DNA of 64,000 nucleotides from Phytohabitans sp052068095. GTDB lineage: Bacteria; Actinomycetota; Actinomycetes; Mycobacteriales; Micromonosporaceae. Made by a program: the position numbers and the translations under genes. The stretch lies in assembly GCF_052068095.1 (NCBI RefSeq), contig NZ_JBQHDG010000027.1, positions 97,755 through 161,754 of the forward strand, in the 5' to 3' direction. Positions 7,375 through 15,942 of this stretch are shown here, piece by piece. Numbering within the stretch: the stretch's first letter is position 1; each line of letters starts with the position of its first letter. The notes under the pieces are model-generated. The model was given only the letters and a program-made list of their open reading frames with translations, did no database searches and had not been told where the DNA came from.

Positions 7375-8310
7375 ATGCGGATCGTGGTACTTGCCGGAGG
7401 CATCGGTGGGGCTCGTTTCCTGGTCGGCGTGCGCGCGTACGCCCGCGAGGTGGGTGCCGAAGTGACCGCCGTGGTCAATGTCGGAGACGACGCATCCATG
7501 CACGGGCTCCGGATTTGCCCCGATCTGGACAGCGTGATGTACACGCTCGGTGGCGGCGCCGACGCGGAGCGCGGCTGGGGGCGCACCGGCGAGACCTGGA
7601 CGGTGAAGGGTGAGCTGGCCGCCTACGGCGCCGAGCCCACCTGGTTCGGGCTCGGCGACAAGGACATCGCCACCCATCTCGTCCGCAGCACGATGCTCAC
7701 CGCCGGCTACCCGCTCTCCGCGGTGACCGAGGCGCTCTGCGACCGGTGGCAGCCGGGCGTGCGGATGTTGCCGGCCAGCGACGACCGGCTGGAGACCCAC
7801 GCGGTGGTCGAGCTCGACGGCGAGCAGAAGGCGATCCACTTCCAGGAGTGGTGGGTGCGTTACCGCGGCGACCTCCCGACGCGGCGCTTCGTCTTCGTCG
7901 GCGCGGAGACGGCCAAGCCGGCACCCGGCGTGCTCGACGCGATCGCGGCGGCCGACGTGGTGCTTCTCGCGCCGAGCAACCCGGTCGTGAGCATCGCGCC
8001 GATCCTCGCCGTCCCGGGGCTGCGCGACGCGGTCGTGGCGGCCACCGCCCCGGTGGTCGGCGTCTCGCCCATCATCGGCGGCGCGCCGGTGCGCGGGATG
8101 GCCGACAAGTGCCTCGCCGTGGTGGGCGCCGAGTGCACGGCGGCCGGTGTGGGCCGCCTGTACGGTGCCGATCTCCTCGACGGCTGGCTGGTGGACACGA
8201 CCGACGAAGGCACGGCGGTCCCGGGCGTGACGGTGCGGGCTGTTCCACTGTGGATGACCGACGAGCAGGCGACCGCCGGGATGGTGCGCGCCGCGATGGA
8301 GCTGGCGTGA
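7375..8310 (+). CDS. fbiA: 2-phospho-L-lactate (phosphoenolpyruvyl) transferase
   Basis: Transfers the phospho-lactyl/enolpyruvyl moiety from its GDP-activated form to FO, giving (dehydro-)F420-0. 311 residues, standard CofD length. Signature features: N-terminal VVLAGGIGGARFLVGV (nucleotide-binding loop), NVGDDASMHGLRICPDLDSV (residues about 36-55) and LLAPSNPVVSIAPILA in the C-terminal half. It overlaps fbiB by four bases (GTGA), so the two are co-transcribed and probably translationally coupled. With fbiC nearby, most of the F420 pathway is present; the guanylyltransferase FbiD is not in the window. Confidence 0.95.
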   Translation: MRIVVLAGGIGGARFLVGVRAYAREVGAEVTAVVNVGDDASMHGLRICPDLDSVMYTLGGGADAERGWGRTGETWTVKGELAAYGAEPTWFGLGDKDIATHLVRSTMLTAGYPLSAVTEALCDRWQPGVRMLPASDDRLETHAVVELDGEQKAIHFQEWWVRYRGDLPTRRFVFVGAETAKPAPGVLDAIAAADVVLLAPSNPVVSIAPILAVPGLRDAVVAATAPVVGVSPIIGGAPVRGMADKCLAVVGAECTAAGVGRLYGADLLDGWLVDTTDEGTAVPGVTVRAVPLWMTDEQATAGMVRAAMELA

Positions 8311-9308
8311 ACCTGGAAATCCTGCCCGTCACCGGCATCGGTGACGTCTCGCCCGGCGACGACCTGGCCGCGCTGATCGCGGGCGCGGCGCCATGGCTGC
8401 GCGACGGCGACGTGCTCGTGGTCACCAGCAAGATTGTGTCCAAAGCGGAGGGTCAGCTCGTCGACGTGCCGGCTGACGGGCCGGAGCGGGCCGCCGCGCG
8501 CGACGAGGTGCTGGCCGCGGAGACCGCGCGCAGGGTGGCCAGCCGTGGCCAGACCCGGATCGTGCAGACCCACCACGGCTTCGTGATGGCCTCCGCCGGC
8601 ATCGACGCCTCCAACGTGGACCGCCAGCGGCTCGTGCTGCTGCCGAAGGATCCGGACGCCTCGGCCCGCGCCCTCCGCGCGGCGCTGCGCGAGCGGCACG
8701 GCCTCGACGTCGCGGTGGTCGTCTCCGACACGATGGGCCGGCCGTGGCGCAACGGCCTCACCGACGTCGCGCTCGGCGCCGCCGGGATCGTGCCGTTCCG
8801 CGACCACCGGGGCGAGACCGACCCGTACGGCAACGAGCTGCACATCACCCAGATGGCCGTCATCGACGAGTTGGCGGCCGCGAGCGAGCTGGTCAAGGGA
8901 AAGACCGACCAGGTGCCGGTCGCGGTCGTGCGCGGCTACCTGGCCCGGCCGGGCGACGACGGCCCTGGGGCGGTGGCGCTGGTGCGTGAGGCGGCCGCCG
9001 ACATGTTTTCGCTCGGCACCGCCGAGGCGCGCGCCGCCGGCCTTCGCGAGGCCGCGCTGCTGCCGCTCGTGCCGCCGCCCGCCGCGGAGCCGGCCGACGC
9101 CGGCACGGTGGAGCGCGCGATCGCCGCGGTGGCCGGCGTGGTCGCGCCGGGCACGCTCTTCACCCACATCCCGGACCAGGGGGTACGGGCGACACCTCCC
9201 CCGCAAGCGGACAGCGCGGCGTTGGTGCGCTTCGGCACGGATGTGCACCGCCTGCGGGCCGCCCTGGCCGCTGAGGGCGCGGGAGGCGTGCCCGTCCTGC
9301 TCTCCTGA
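8307..9308 (+). CDS. fbiB: coenzyme F420-0:L-glutamate ligase, short form
   Basis: Adds L-glutamate residues to F420-0. The N-terminal CofE domain (about residues 1-245) is complete, with LPVTGIGDVSPGDDL, VVTSKIVSKAEGQ, VVVSDTMGRPWRNG and ETDPYGNELHITQ. Mycobacterial FbiB is about 448 residues and adds an FMN-binding nitroreductase domain that reduces dehydro-F420-0. Here the protein is 333 residues and the roughly 90 residues after CofE do not look like that domain. A separate reductase would then be needed. The GTG start at 8307 overlaps the fbiA stop. Confidence 0.92.
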   Translation: MNLEILPVTGIGDVSPGDDLAALIAGAAPWLRDGDVLVVTSKIVSKAEGQLVDVPADGPERAAARDEVLAAETARRVASRGQTRIVQTHHGFVMASAGIDASNVDRQRLVLLPKDPDASARALRAALRERHGLDVAVVVSDTMGRPWRNGLTDVALGAAGIVPFRDHRGETDPYGNELHITQMAVIDELAAASELVKGKTDQVPVAVVRGYLARPGDDGPGAVALVREAAADMFSLGTAEARAAGLREAALLPLVPPPAAEPADAGTVERAIAAVAGVVAPGTLFTHIPDQGVRATPPPQADSAALVRFGTDVHRLRAALAAEGAGGVPVLLS

Positions 9309-9357
9309 AGGGCTGACCGTCTCGCACCTACGCGAGATTTCTTGTGGGTGGCCGGCA

Positions 9358-9403
9358 ACTGTTTCGGAACAGTATTGACATGTTTCGGTGTCTCGTTCGA
9401 AAC
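9358..9403 (+). promoter_or_regulatory. promoter with flanking dyads for the secreted esterase
   Basis: A consensus -35 hexamer TTGACA (9375-9380) sits between two inverted repeats: ACTGTT-TCGG-AACAGT (9358-9373) and GTTTCG-N10-CGAAAC (9382-9387 / 9398-9403). No clear -10 is visible. The CGAAA/TTTCG half-sites recall operators reported for actinobacterial xylan/cellulose genes, so substrate-dependent repression is a reasonable guess. The binding protein is unknown. Confidence 0.5.
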
Positions 9404-9478
9404 TTGTCGTTGTTGGCATCGGAGATCATCGATCGCCATGGCCGCGCCCAACCACCCCGCTCCGGAAGGAGAGCCCTA

Positions 9479-11143
9479 GTGATCATCAGCTCGGGCGGCT
9501 CTAAGTTCCGTTCGACGGTCATCGTGCTGGCAGTGGCGGTGCTCGCCGTAACCGGCACGGTAGCTGTGTTAACGAGAACCTCCACCCCCGCGTACGCGGC
9601 GGTGGGCGTCGAAGACGACGGCGCCGACTGCCCCGTGGCCAACAGCCCTTCGACGTCCAGCGCCAGGCTCCCGGATCCGTTCCGGAAGATTGACGGTACT
9701 CGCGTTTCGACCAAGGCCGATTGGCGTTGCCGCCGGGCCGAGATCAGGGAGATGGCGGAGCGCTCCGTTTACGGACAGAAGCCCGCGAAGCCGGCATCCG
9801 TCACGGGCACCGTCTCGACCAGCAGCATCACCGTGAACGTGTCGGACCAGGGCCGCAGCGCGAGCTTCTCGGCCAGCGTCCAGCTGCCCACGACCGGCTC
9901 CGCGCCGTACCCGGCGGTCTTCGTCGTGGGCGGCTTCGGTGCCGACACCGCGACCATACGCAGCTCCGGCGCCGCGGTCATCAACTACGACCCGCTCGCC
10001 GTCGGCCGGGAAGGCACGCCCCGCAACAACAAGCAGGGCGCGTTCTACACGCTCTACGGCGCGTCGAGCAGCACCGGCATCCTGATGGCCTGGGCCTGGG
10101 GCGTGAGCCGCCTCATCGACGTCATCGAGTCCTCCGGCAGCAACATCTTCCGGGCCGACGGCCTGGGCGTCACGGGCTGCTCCCGCTACGGCAAGGGCGC
10201 CTTCACGATCGGCGTCTTCGACCAGCGCATCGCACTGACCATGCCGATCGAGTCGGGCAGCGGCGGTGCCCCGATCTTCCGCGGCATACCCGGCGAGTCC
10301 GGCTCGCAGCCGCTGAGCAGCGCGTACGGCGAGCAGCCGTGGCTCGGCGACGCGTTCAGCTCGTTCACCGGCAACCCCAACGCACTGCCGGTGGACACCC
10401 ACGAGATGGTGGGCATGGTGGCGCCCCGCGGGCTCCTCATCATGGAAAACCCGCACATCGACTGGCTGGCGGCCCGCTCCGGCAGCAACGCGGCCCTCGC
10501 CGGCGCCGAGATCTACAAGGCGCTCGGTGTCGGCGGCAACATCACGTACTGGTCCGACGTGGCCGACGGCACGCACTGCGCCAGCCGCACGGAATGGCGT
10601 ACGCCCCTCCAGCAGTTCATCCAGAAGTTCCTGCTGAAGACCGGCAGCGCGGCCGGCACGATCCGCATCTCCAGCCGCAAGCAGGGCAACCTCGCCGAGT
10701 GGCGGGACTGGACCACGCCGACCCTCACCGACGGCGGCCAGACCACGCCGCCGCCGACCACCCCGCCGCCCACGACGCCCCCACCCACCACGCCGCCGCC
10801 GACCACCCCGCCACCCACCACGCCCCCGCCCACGACCCCGCCGCCGACCGGCAACGGCTGCACGGCGACGGTGTCGCTCAACCAGTGGACGGGCGGCTTC
10901 GTGGCAACGGTGCGGGTGACCGCCGGCCCCGCGGCGATCAACGGCTGGACGGTCGCCGTGACCCTGCCGTCCGGCGCCAGCATCACCAACTCCTGGAATG
11001 TCACCCTCAGCGGCACGAGCGGCGCGGTCCAGTTCAGCAACGCCAGCTACAACGGCTCCGTCGCCGCTGGACAGTCGACCGAGTTCGGCTTCCAAGGCAC
11101 GGGCACCGGCACCGGCATGAATCCCACCTGCACCGCCAGGTAG
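9479..11143 (+). CDS. secreted glucuronoyl esterase (CE15) with C-terminal CBM2
   Basis: Extracellular 4-O-methyl-glucuronoyl methylesterase, expected to cut lignin-glucuronoxylan ester links. 554 residues: signal peptide (hydrophobic VIVLAVAVLAVTGTVAVL, then PAYA), CE15 catalytic domain (about 40-410) with the nucleophile motif VTGCSRYGKGA, acidic segment ESGSGG and a His in DGTHC, then a Thr/Pro linker of repeated PPPTT (about 420-460), and a family 2 carbohydrate-binding module (about 461-554) bounded by Cys residues with conserved Trp. The GTG at 9479 is chosen because GGAAGGAGAG precedes it and it starts a proper signal peptide. A dyad-rich promoter lies upstream and a terminator directly follows. 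Single-gene unit inside a core block, probably acquired as an accessory gene. Confidence 0.9.
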   Translation: MIISSGGSKFRSTVIVLAVAVLAVTGTVAVLTRTSTPAYAAVGVEDDGADCPVANSPSTSSARLPDPFRKIDGTRVSTKADWRCRRAEIREMAERSVYGQKPAKPASVTGTVSTSSITVNVSDQGRSASFSASVQLPTTGSAPYPAVFVVGGFGADTATIRSSGAAVINYDPLAVGREGTPRNNKQGAFYTLYGASSSTGILMAWAWGVSRLIDVIESSGSNIFRADGLGVTGCSRYGKGAFTIGVFDQRIALTMPIESGSGGAPIFRGIPGESGSQPLSSAYGEQPWLGDAFSSFTGNPNALPVDTHEMVGMVAPRGLLIMENPHIDWLAARSGSNAALAGAEIYKALGVGGNITYWSDVADGTHCASRTEWRTPLQQFIQKFLLKTGSAAGTIRISSRKQGNLAEWRDWTTPTLTDGGQTTPPPTTPPPTTPPPTTPPPTTPPPTTPPPTTPPPTGNGCTATVSLNQWTGGFVATVRVTAGPAAINGWTVAVTLPSGASITNSWNVTLSGTSGAVQFSNASYNGSVAAGQSTEFGFQGTGTGTGMNPTCTAR

Positions 11144-11154
11144 GGGTGTGGCAC

Positions 11155-11188
11155 GGCCCCGGGCCCGCGTCACGCGAGACCCGGGGCC
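11155..11188 (+). terminator. rho-independent terminator of the CE15 gene
   Basis: GGCCCCGGG (11155-11163) pairs perfectly with CCCGGGGCC (11180-11188), followed by GGTCTTTCTTC. It starts 12 bases after the stop codon. Confidence 0.85.
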
Positions 11189-11211
11189 GGTCTTTCTTCA
11201 ATGCAGATGTG

Positions 11212-11327
11212 CCCGGATCCGCGTCACACGCAGGCCGCCGCTCCCGCCGGAGACCGCGGCGACCGGCGGCGAGCTGGCGCTCGCCGAAACCCCCGGCCCC
11301 CGCTGCCACGTCCGCGCGACAAGCCCC
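11212..11327 (+). repeat. dispersed intergenic repeat, copy 2 (left half)
   Basis: Plus-strand copy beginning CCCGGATCCGCGTCA and ending CAAGCCCC, sharing CGCTCCCGCCGGAGACCGCG and GAGCTGGCGCTCGCCGA with copy 1. It lies directly after the CE15 terminator. Copy 3 follows in inverted orientation 214 bases later. Confidence 0.8.
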
Positions 11328-11540
11328 AACCCAACCAGCACGGAGGCCACTTCCCGGCATGCTGGATCTAGAGACGTTACGAAGTCAGGCTCGCCTGGCG
11401 TTACTTCCAGGGGCAGATTTCGCATGCCTCGCGGTCGTTACTGTCCGCAAGGAAACCCGCTGTCCGCCCGCGCCATCGACCCAGCAAGGGACAATGTGGA
11501 CAAGTTCCACCTCCGCAAGGGTGACCGCGACCAACCGCGC
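11328..11540. other. non-coding spacer between inverted repeat copies
   Basis: Part of the 605-base gap 11144-11748. No open frame here has a ribosome-binding site or recognisable product. Composition is slightly less GC-rich than the flanking repeats. Nothing else is recognised. Confidence 0.5.
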
Positions 11541-11704
11541 AGGGCGAGGCGGCGGGAGCGGCGTTCTGGACCACGACGAACATGGCGGCGGGATTGCGGC
11601 GCGGACCTGGCAGCGCGGGTCGGGGATCTCGGCGAGCGCCAGCTCGCCGCCGACCCGCGCGTTCTCCGGCGGGAGCGGCGGTCCGCAGCTGACACGGACC
11701 CGGG
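11541..11704 (-). repeat. dispersed intergenic repeat, copy 3 (inverted)
   Basis: Minus-strand copy containing both halves. The left half (read on the minus strand from 11704) carries the CCGGG(T)CCG start, CCGCTCCCGCCGGAGA and GAGCTGGCGCTCGCCGAGAT. The right half (11552-11578 on the plus strand) has GCGGGAGCGGCG-TTCTGGACCACGACG. With copy 2 it forms a large inverted pair between the convergent CE15 and DUF3616-like genes. Confidence 0.8.
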
Positions 11705-11748
11705 CAAATCTGCCTGAGACACCTCGCGACGAGCGAAACTCAGACCCT

Positions 11749-12792
11749 CTAGCCGAGCCAGACCGCGACGCGGTGGTCTTCGTCGGTTACGTAGACGCGC
11801 TGGTCGCCATCGACGGCCAGGCCCTCGACGTTGTGGAACGGGTCGAGGTCGGCGACGAGCTCCGCGGGGATCCGGCGGCTGCCGTCCGGTGTGGGGAGGC
11901 CGAAGCGGATGTGCCTGCTCGTCACGTCGCCGCCCTCGGGGTGGTCGTCGAGCAGCACCGAGCCCTTGCCCAGCGCGTCGATCGAGCCGACCACCGCCTC
12001 GTACGCCCCGCCGCCCACCGCGGTCAGCGCCCGGAACCCGACGAGCGTGCCGGGTGGCGTGACGCCGGTCAGGGCGTACGCGCCGACGACCTCGGGCCAG
12101 GTCCGCGGGTCGCTGTCGAACATGCCCTCCACGCCGGCCACCTCGACGAGCACCGGCTCGCCCTTCTCGGTCACCGGGAAGCGGAGCCCGAGCAGTAGCG
12201 TGCCGGACGGCGTGAAGGCGGCCGCCTCGACGTTGAGCGGGAGGTCGCCGGGGGCGAGGCGGGCGGCCCAGCTCTTCTCCCGCGCGGTGCCCCTGTTGAT
12301 GGTCTCCACGATGAACCTCGCCTGCACCGTGTTGCCCGGCGGCAGCGGCGTGATGTCGGCCGCGGCCAGCGCGTCGTTGACGAGCCGGTGTAGGCGGAAC
12401 TGGTTGCGCACGATTTGCAGGGACGCCGCGCCGGGGCGACCCGCGTCCGCCTCCCGAAAGCGCGCGAAGAACGCCCGCTTGGGGCGCAGCGGGCCGCCCT
12501 TGGAGCCGAAGTGGGAGCCGAGCACGTAGATCCACTCGCCGGACCGGGCCAGGGCCTCGCCGTCTTCGGTGCGGCCGGTCTCCATCCCGGCGTCGAACGC
12601 GGCGTGGTGTGCCGTCCAGGTGCCGTCCGGGCGTTCCAGCAGCAGCGCCAGGCACTGCTCGACGGTGCCCTCGTCGAGCACCGTCCAGAACGCCCGCCGA
12701 GCGCCGTGCGCGGCCAGCACCTCGGGCGAGAGGACGGGCAACAGGTCGCTCGCCTCGTTGCACCCGACGGCCAGCTCCACCGAGGTCAGGGT
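11749..12792 (-). CDS. conserved protein, DUF3616-like
   Basis: 347 residues if started at the ATG 12790-12792 (MTLTSVEL); an upstream ATG at 12834 is possible but adds an Arg-rich stretch without a better ribosome-binding site. Recognisable pieces are VLGSHFGSKGGPLRPKRAFF (a GSH-type motif seen in DUF3616 proteins) and, at the end, HNVEGLAVDGDQRVYVTDED, which resembles a beta-propeller blade. No signal peptide or membrane segment, so probably cytosolic. Function unknown. It lies 48 bases after manC on the same strand and could be co-transcribed with it. Confidence 0.65.
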   Translation of the reverse strand, partial: TLTSVELAVGCNEASDLLPVLSPEVLAAHGARRAFWTVLDEGTVEQCLALLLERPDGTWTAHHAAFDAGMETGRTEDGEALARSGEWIYVLGSHFGSKGGPLRPKRAFFARFREADAGRPGAASLQIVRNQFRLHRLVNDALAAADITPLPPGNTVQARFIVETINRGTAREKSWAARLAPGDLPLNVEAAAFTPSGTLLLGLRFPVTEKGEPVLVEVAGVEGMFDSDPRTWPEVVGAYALTGVTPPGTLVGFRALTAVGGGAYEAVVGSIDALGKGSVLLDDHPEGGDVTSRHIRFGLPTPDGSRRIPAELVADLDPFHNVEGLAVDGDQRVYVTDEDHRVAVWLG

Positions 12793-12840
12793 CATTTGTC
12801 TACCACGCTCCATCGCTCGACGCCCGACTCCCACTCATGA

Positions 12841-13941
12841 TCAAACGTAGCTGTCGTCGCCACGTTTCTTGAGGTCGTCGACGAGCTTCTTCACGTCCTG
12901 GGCGCGGTCGCGGGGGCAGACGAGCACCGCGTCCGGGGTGTCCACGACGATCAGGTCGCGTACGCCGAGCGTGGCCACCAGCCGGCCGGACTGCGGCACC
13001 ACCACGAGGCCGCTGGAGTCGCGGAGCAGCACACCCGGCTTGTCTTCGGTCGGGTCGGCGCCCACGACGACGTTTCCGGCCGGGTCGGCGGGGAGCACGT
13101 CACCGAGCGTGTGGAAGTCGCCGACGTCGTTCCACCCGAAGTCGCCGGGCACGGTGCCGACGAGCCCGGCCGCGGCCGCGCCCTCCATCACCGCGTAGTC
13201 GACGGAGATCTTCGGCAGGGTCGGCCAGACGTCGGCGAGCACCTCTTCGCGGGCCGGCGTCTCCCACGCGTCGGCGATGCGCTGAAGCCCGGCGTGCATC
13301 TCCGGCTGCTGGCGGGCGAGCTCGGCGAGGAACGCGTCGACCCGCCACACGAACATGCTGGCGTTCCAGAAGTAGCGGCCGGACTCCACATAGGAGACCG
13401 CCACGTCGTAGGCCGGCTTTTCCTTGAACTCCTCGACCACGCGGATCGGGCCGTCGCCGACGCCACCGCCGCACTGGAGGTAGCCGTATCCCGTCTCCGG
13501 GCGGGTGGGCATGATGCCCACGGTCATCAGGAGGCCCTGCTCGGCGCCCTCCACCGCGCGGCGCACCGTCGCCACGTATCCGTCCGGATCGCCGATGAGG
13601 TGGTCGGCCGCGAACGAGCCCATGACCGCCTCCGGCTCGCGGCGCGCGATCACCGCGGCGGCCAGGGCGATCGCCGCGCAGGAGTCGCGCGGCGACGGCT
13701 CGATCAGGATGTTTTCCTCGGGTACCCCGGTGAGCTGCCGGGCGACGGCCGCGGCGTGGGACACGCCGGTCACCACCAATGTCCGCTCCGGGGTGGTCAG
13801 CGGCGCCAGCCGCTCGACCGTCGCCTGGAGCAGCGAGGCGGCCGTGCCGGTGAGCGGATGCAGAAACTTAGGGTGACCGGCGCGGGACAGCGGCCACAAC
13901 CTTGTGCCGCTGCCTCCCGCCGGAATGACGGCGAAGAGCAT
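12841..13941 (-). CDS. manC: mannose-1-phosphate guanylyltransferase
   Basis: Forms GDP-mannose from mannose-1-phosphate and GTP, feeding mannosylated phospholipids, glycans and protein O-mannosylation. 366 residues, nucleotidyltransferase domain only (no isomerase fusion). The pyrophosphorylase signature PAGGSGTRLWPLSRAGHPKF is at residues 7-26; further motifs are NILIEPSPRDSCAA, GSFAADHLI and FKEKPAYD. It lies 37 bases after the glycosyltransferase gene on the same strand. The GDP-mannose partners ManA and a phosphomannomutase candidate are found at the far right of the window. In mycobacteria the orthologue is Rv3264c, in the same neighbourhood as fbiAB and whiB2. Confidence 0.93.
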   Translation of the reverse strand: MLFAVIPAGGSGTRLWPLSRAGHPKFLHPLTGTAASLLQATVERLAPLTTPERTLVVTGVSHAAAVARQLTGVPEENILIEPSPRDSCAAIALAAAVIARREPEAVMGSFAADHLIGDPDGYVATVRRAVEGAEQGLLMTVGIMPTRPETGYGYLQCGGGVGDGPIRVVEEFKEKPAYDVAVSYVESGRYFWNASMFVWRVDAFLAELARQQPEMHAGLQRIADAWETPAREEVLADVWPTLPKISVDYAVMEGAAAAGLVGTVPGDFGWNDVGDFHTLGDVLPADPAGNVVVGADPTEDKPGVLLRDSSGLVVVPQSGRLVATLGVRDLIVVDTPDAVLVCPRDRAQDVKKLVDDLKKRGDDSYV

Positions 13942-13978
13942 CAGCCCATCATGCCTGCTGTGAGTTACGACCTACCGC

Positions 13979-15124
13979 TCAGGCGGCGGCGCGGCTCCAC
14001 GCGGCGACGTGCACCTCGGCGCTCGACTCCCAGGTGAACTCCTTGGCCCGGTCGAAACCGGCCTTGGCCAGCGCCAACCGGCGGGCCTCGTCGTCCAGGA
14101 GCGCGGCGAGGTCGGCCCCGATCTGGACCGGATCTTCGCTCGTGTACGCCACCGCGTCGCCACCGACCTCGGGCAGTGACAGGCGCGGCGTGGTCAGCAC
14201 CGGCGTCGCACAGGCCATCGCCTCCAGGATCGGCAGGCCGAAGCCCTCGCCGTAGGACGGGTAGGCCGCGACGAGCGCGCCGCCGAGGAAGCCGGGCAGG
14301 TCGGCGTAGCGCAGGTAACCGGGGCGGAGCAGGCGGAGGTGGGCCGGCACCTCGGCGACCGCGCGGTCGATGTCGTCGTCGTGCCCTTGGCCGCCGGCGA
14401 TCACCAGCGCGGGCGGGTCGGTGCGGTCGCGCACCGCCTGGGCCCAGCCGCGGATCAGGTTGGGCACGTTCTTACGCGGCTCCTTGGCACCGAGGAACGC
14501 CACGTAGCCGCTGCCGCCGAGGCCGAGGCGGGCACGCACCCGGGCCTTTTCCTCGTCGGTCGGCGGGTGGAACGCGGCGTGGTCGACCCCGTGGTAGGCC
14601 ACGTCGATGCGGGTGGGGTCGGCGTCGAGCAGGCGGATCAGCTCGTCACGCGTGGCCTTGCTCGGCACGATCACCCGCTCGGCCCGGCGCAGCGCGGTCT
14701 TGATCGCACTGCGGAAGAACGTGCGGCGGGACTTGTCGTAGTGCTCAGGCTCGGTGAAGAACGTCGCGTCGTGGACGGTCACCGTCACCGGGCAGCCGGC
14801 GCGCAGCGGGCAGGTGTAGAACGGCGAGTGCAGCACCTCGGCGCCGACCTGCTGGGCCAGCAGCGGCAGCCCGGTCTGCTCCCAGGCCAGGCGGGCGGGG
14901 CGGTGGGCCACGGCGGCGGGGGCGGGGATCACCTCGGCGGCCGGCAGCATCCGCGCGTAGCGCTCCGCATCGGTGCGGAGGGCGACGACGGCAAGCTCCA
15001 GCCCGGAGCCGATCACCTTGGCGACAGCGCCGAGCAGCCCATCGACGTATCTGCCGACGCCGCCCCGGTCGCCGGGAACACTCGTGGCGTCGACGAGCAC
15101 GCGGGGCGGACTACCGGAGGTCAC
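13979..15124 (-). CDS. glycosyltransferase family 4 (GT-B fold)
   Basis: 381 residues. Retaining GT4-type enzyme, probably using a nucleotide-sugar such as GDP-mannose to build a cell-envelope glycan. Seen in the sequence: N-terminal VLVDATSVPGDRGGVGRYV (Gly-rich acceptor loop), LGAKEPRKNVPNLIRGW in the middle, and the donor-binding E-x7-E segment YGEGFGLPILEAMACATPVL at about residue 290. No membrane segment, so cytosolic or peripheral. The GTG at 15122-15124 is the natural start. It is upstream of manC in one operon, which supports mannose as donor, but neither acceptor nor donor is proven. Confidence 0.85.
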   Translation of the reverse strand: MTSGSPPRVLVDATSVPGDRGGVGRYVDGLLGAVAKVIGSGLELAVVALRTDAERYARMLPAAEVIPAPAAVAHRPARLAWEQTGLPLLAQQVGAEVLHSPFYTCPLRAGCPVTVTVHDATFFTEPEHYDKSRRTFFRSAIKTALRRAERVIVPSKATRDELIRLLDADPTRIDVAYHGVDHAAFHPPTDEEKARVRARLGLGGSGYVAFLGAKEPRKNVPNLIRGWAQAVRDRTDPPALVIAGGQGHDDDIDRAVAEVPAHLRLLRPGYLRYADLPGFLGGALVAAYPSYGEGFGLPILEAMACATPVLTTPRLSLPEVGGDAVAYTSEDPVQIGADLAALLDDEARRLALAKAGFDRAKEFTWESSAEVHVAAWSRAAA

Positions 15125-15270
15125 TGGGCGACTCCTTGAGATGCTCTGTGGTTGTGTTCAACAACACGTACGTAAAGCCTACGCCGCACGGTTGAGCCAT
15201 CGTTGTCTGCGACGCGACGGTAAGACTTTTCCCAAAGTGAGTGAGTCAGGAGTGAGTACTGTCCGGCATT

Positions 15271-15942
15271 GTGATCGAACGCTTTGCCACCGCGGCCGCT
15301 GAGGATCCGGCCCGACCACTGCTCACCTGGTACGACGACGCGACCGGCGACCGCACCGAACTCTCCGGCGCCACGCTCGACAACTGGGTCTCCAAGACGG
15401 CGAACCTGCTGGTAGACGGCCTGGGGCTGGATCAGGGCGACCGGGCCGCGCTGCTGCTGCCACCGCACTGGCAGACCGCGGCGGTGCTCCTCGGCTGCTG
15501 GGCGGCGGGACTCGACGTCGCGGATGAAAAAATTCCCGTCGATGTCATCTTCGCGTCGGCCGATCGGGTGAATGACGCGGCGGGATGGGGCGCGAGCGAG
15601 CGGTTCGTGCTCGGGCTCGCGCCGATGGCCCTGCCGATGCGGACAGTGCCGTCCGGTTTTGTGGATTACGTGGCCGAAGTGCGCACTTTCGGAGACCACT
15701 TCACGCCGTACCCGGATCAAAGCGACCGCGACCTCGTGGAGCGCGCGGCCGTGCGTGCGGCGGAGCTGGGGCTGAACGCTGGCGACCGGGTGCTGGTCGA
15801 CGCCGCGAGGCACCCGGACCCGCTCGACTGGCTGCTGGCCCCGCTCGCCGGTGGCGCGACGCTGGTGCTCTGCGGCGCGCTCGACCCGGCCAAGGTCGAC
15901 GACCGGGTGGCGGCCGAAAAAGTCACAACTCGGCTGGTATGA
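15271..15942 (+). CDS. TIGR03089 family protein
   Basis: 223 residues, GTG start. It resembles the N-terminal part of acyl-adenylating (AMP-binding) enzymes, with an opening ARPLLTWYDDATGDRTELS, then a Rossmann-like region ending LAPLAGGATLVLCG, but lacks the ATP-binding loop and C-terminal domain, as is normal for TIGR03089 proteins. Function is unknown. Its place next to GDP-mannose and glycosyltransferase genes is conserved across actinobacteria (Rv3268 in M. tuberculosis). It is divergent from the glycosyltransferase, and its 3' end overlaps the convergent gene at 15923 by 20 bases. Confidence 0.85.
   Translation: MIERFATAAAEDPARPLLTWYDDATGDRTELSGATLDNWVSKTANLLVDGLGLDQGDRAALLLPPHWQTAAVLLGCWAAGLDVADEKIPVDVIFASADRVNDAAGWGASERFVLGLAPMALPMRTVPSGFVDYVAEVRTFGDHFTPYPDQSDRDLVERAAVRAAELGLNAGDRVLVDAARHPDPLDWLLAPLAGGATLVLCGALDPAKVDDRVAAEKVTTRLV

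Noticed and set aside
10741..10850. Regular short-period repeat resembling a CRISPR or microsatellite locus
   Set aside because: It encodes the Pro/Thr linker (PPPTT units) between the CE15 and CBM2 domains; repeat units are codon-periodic and there are no spacers.
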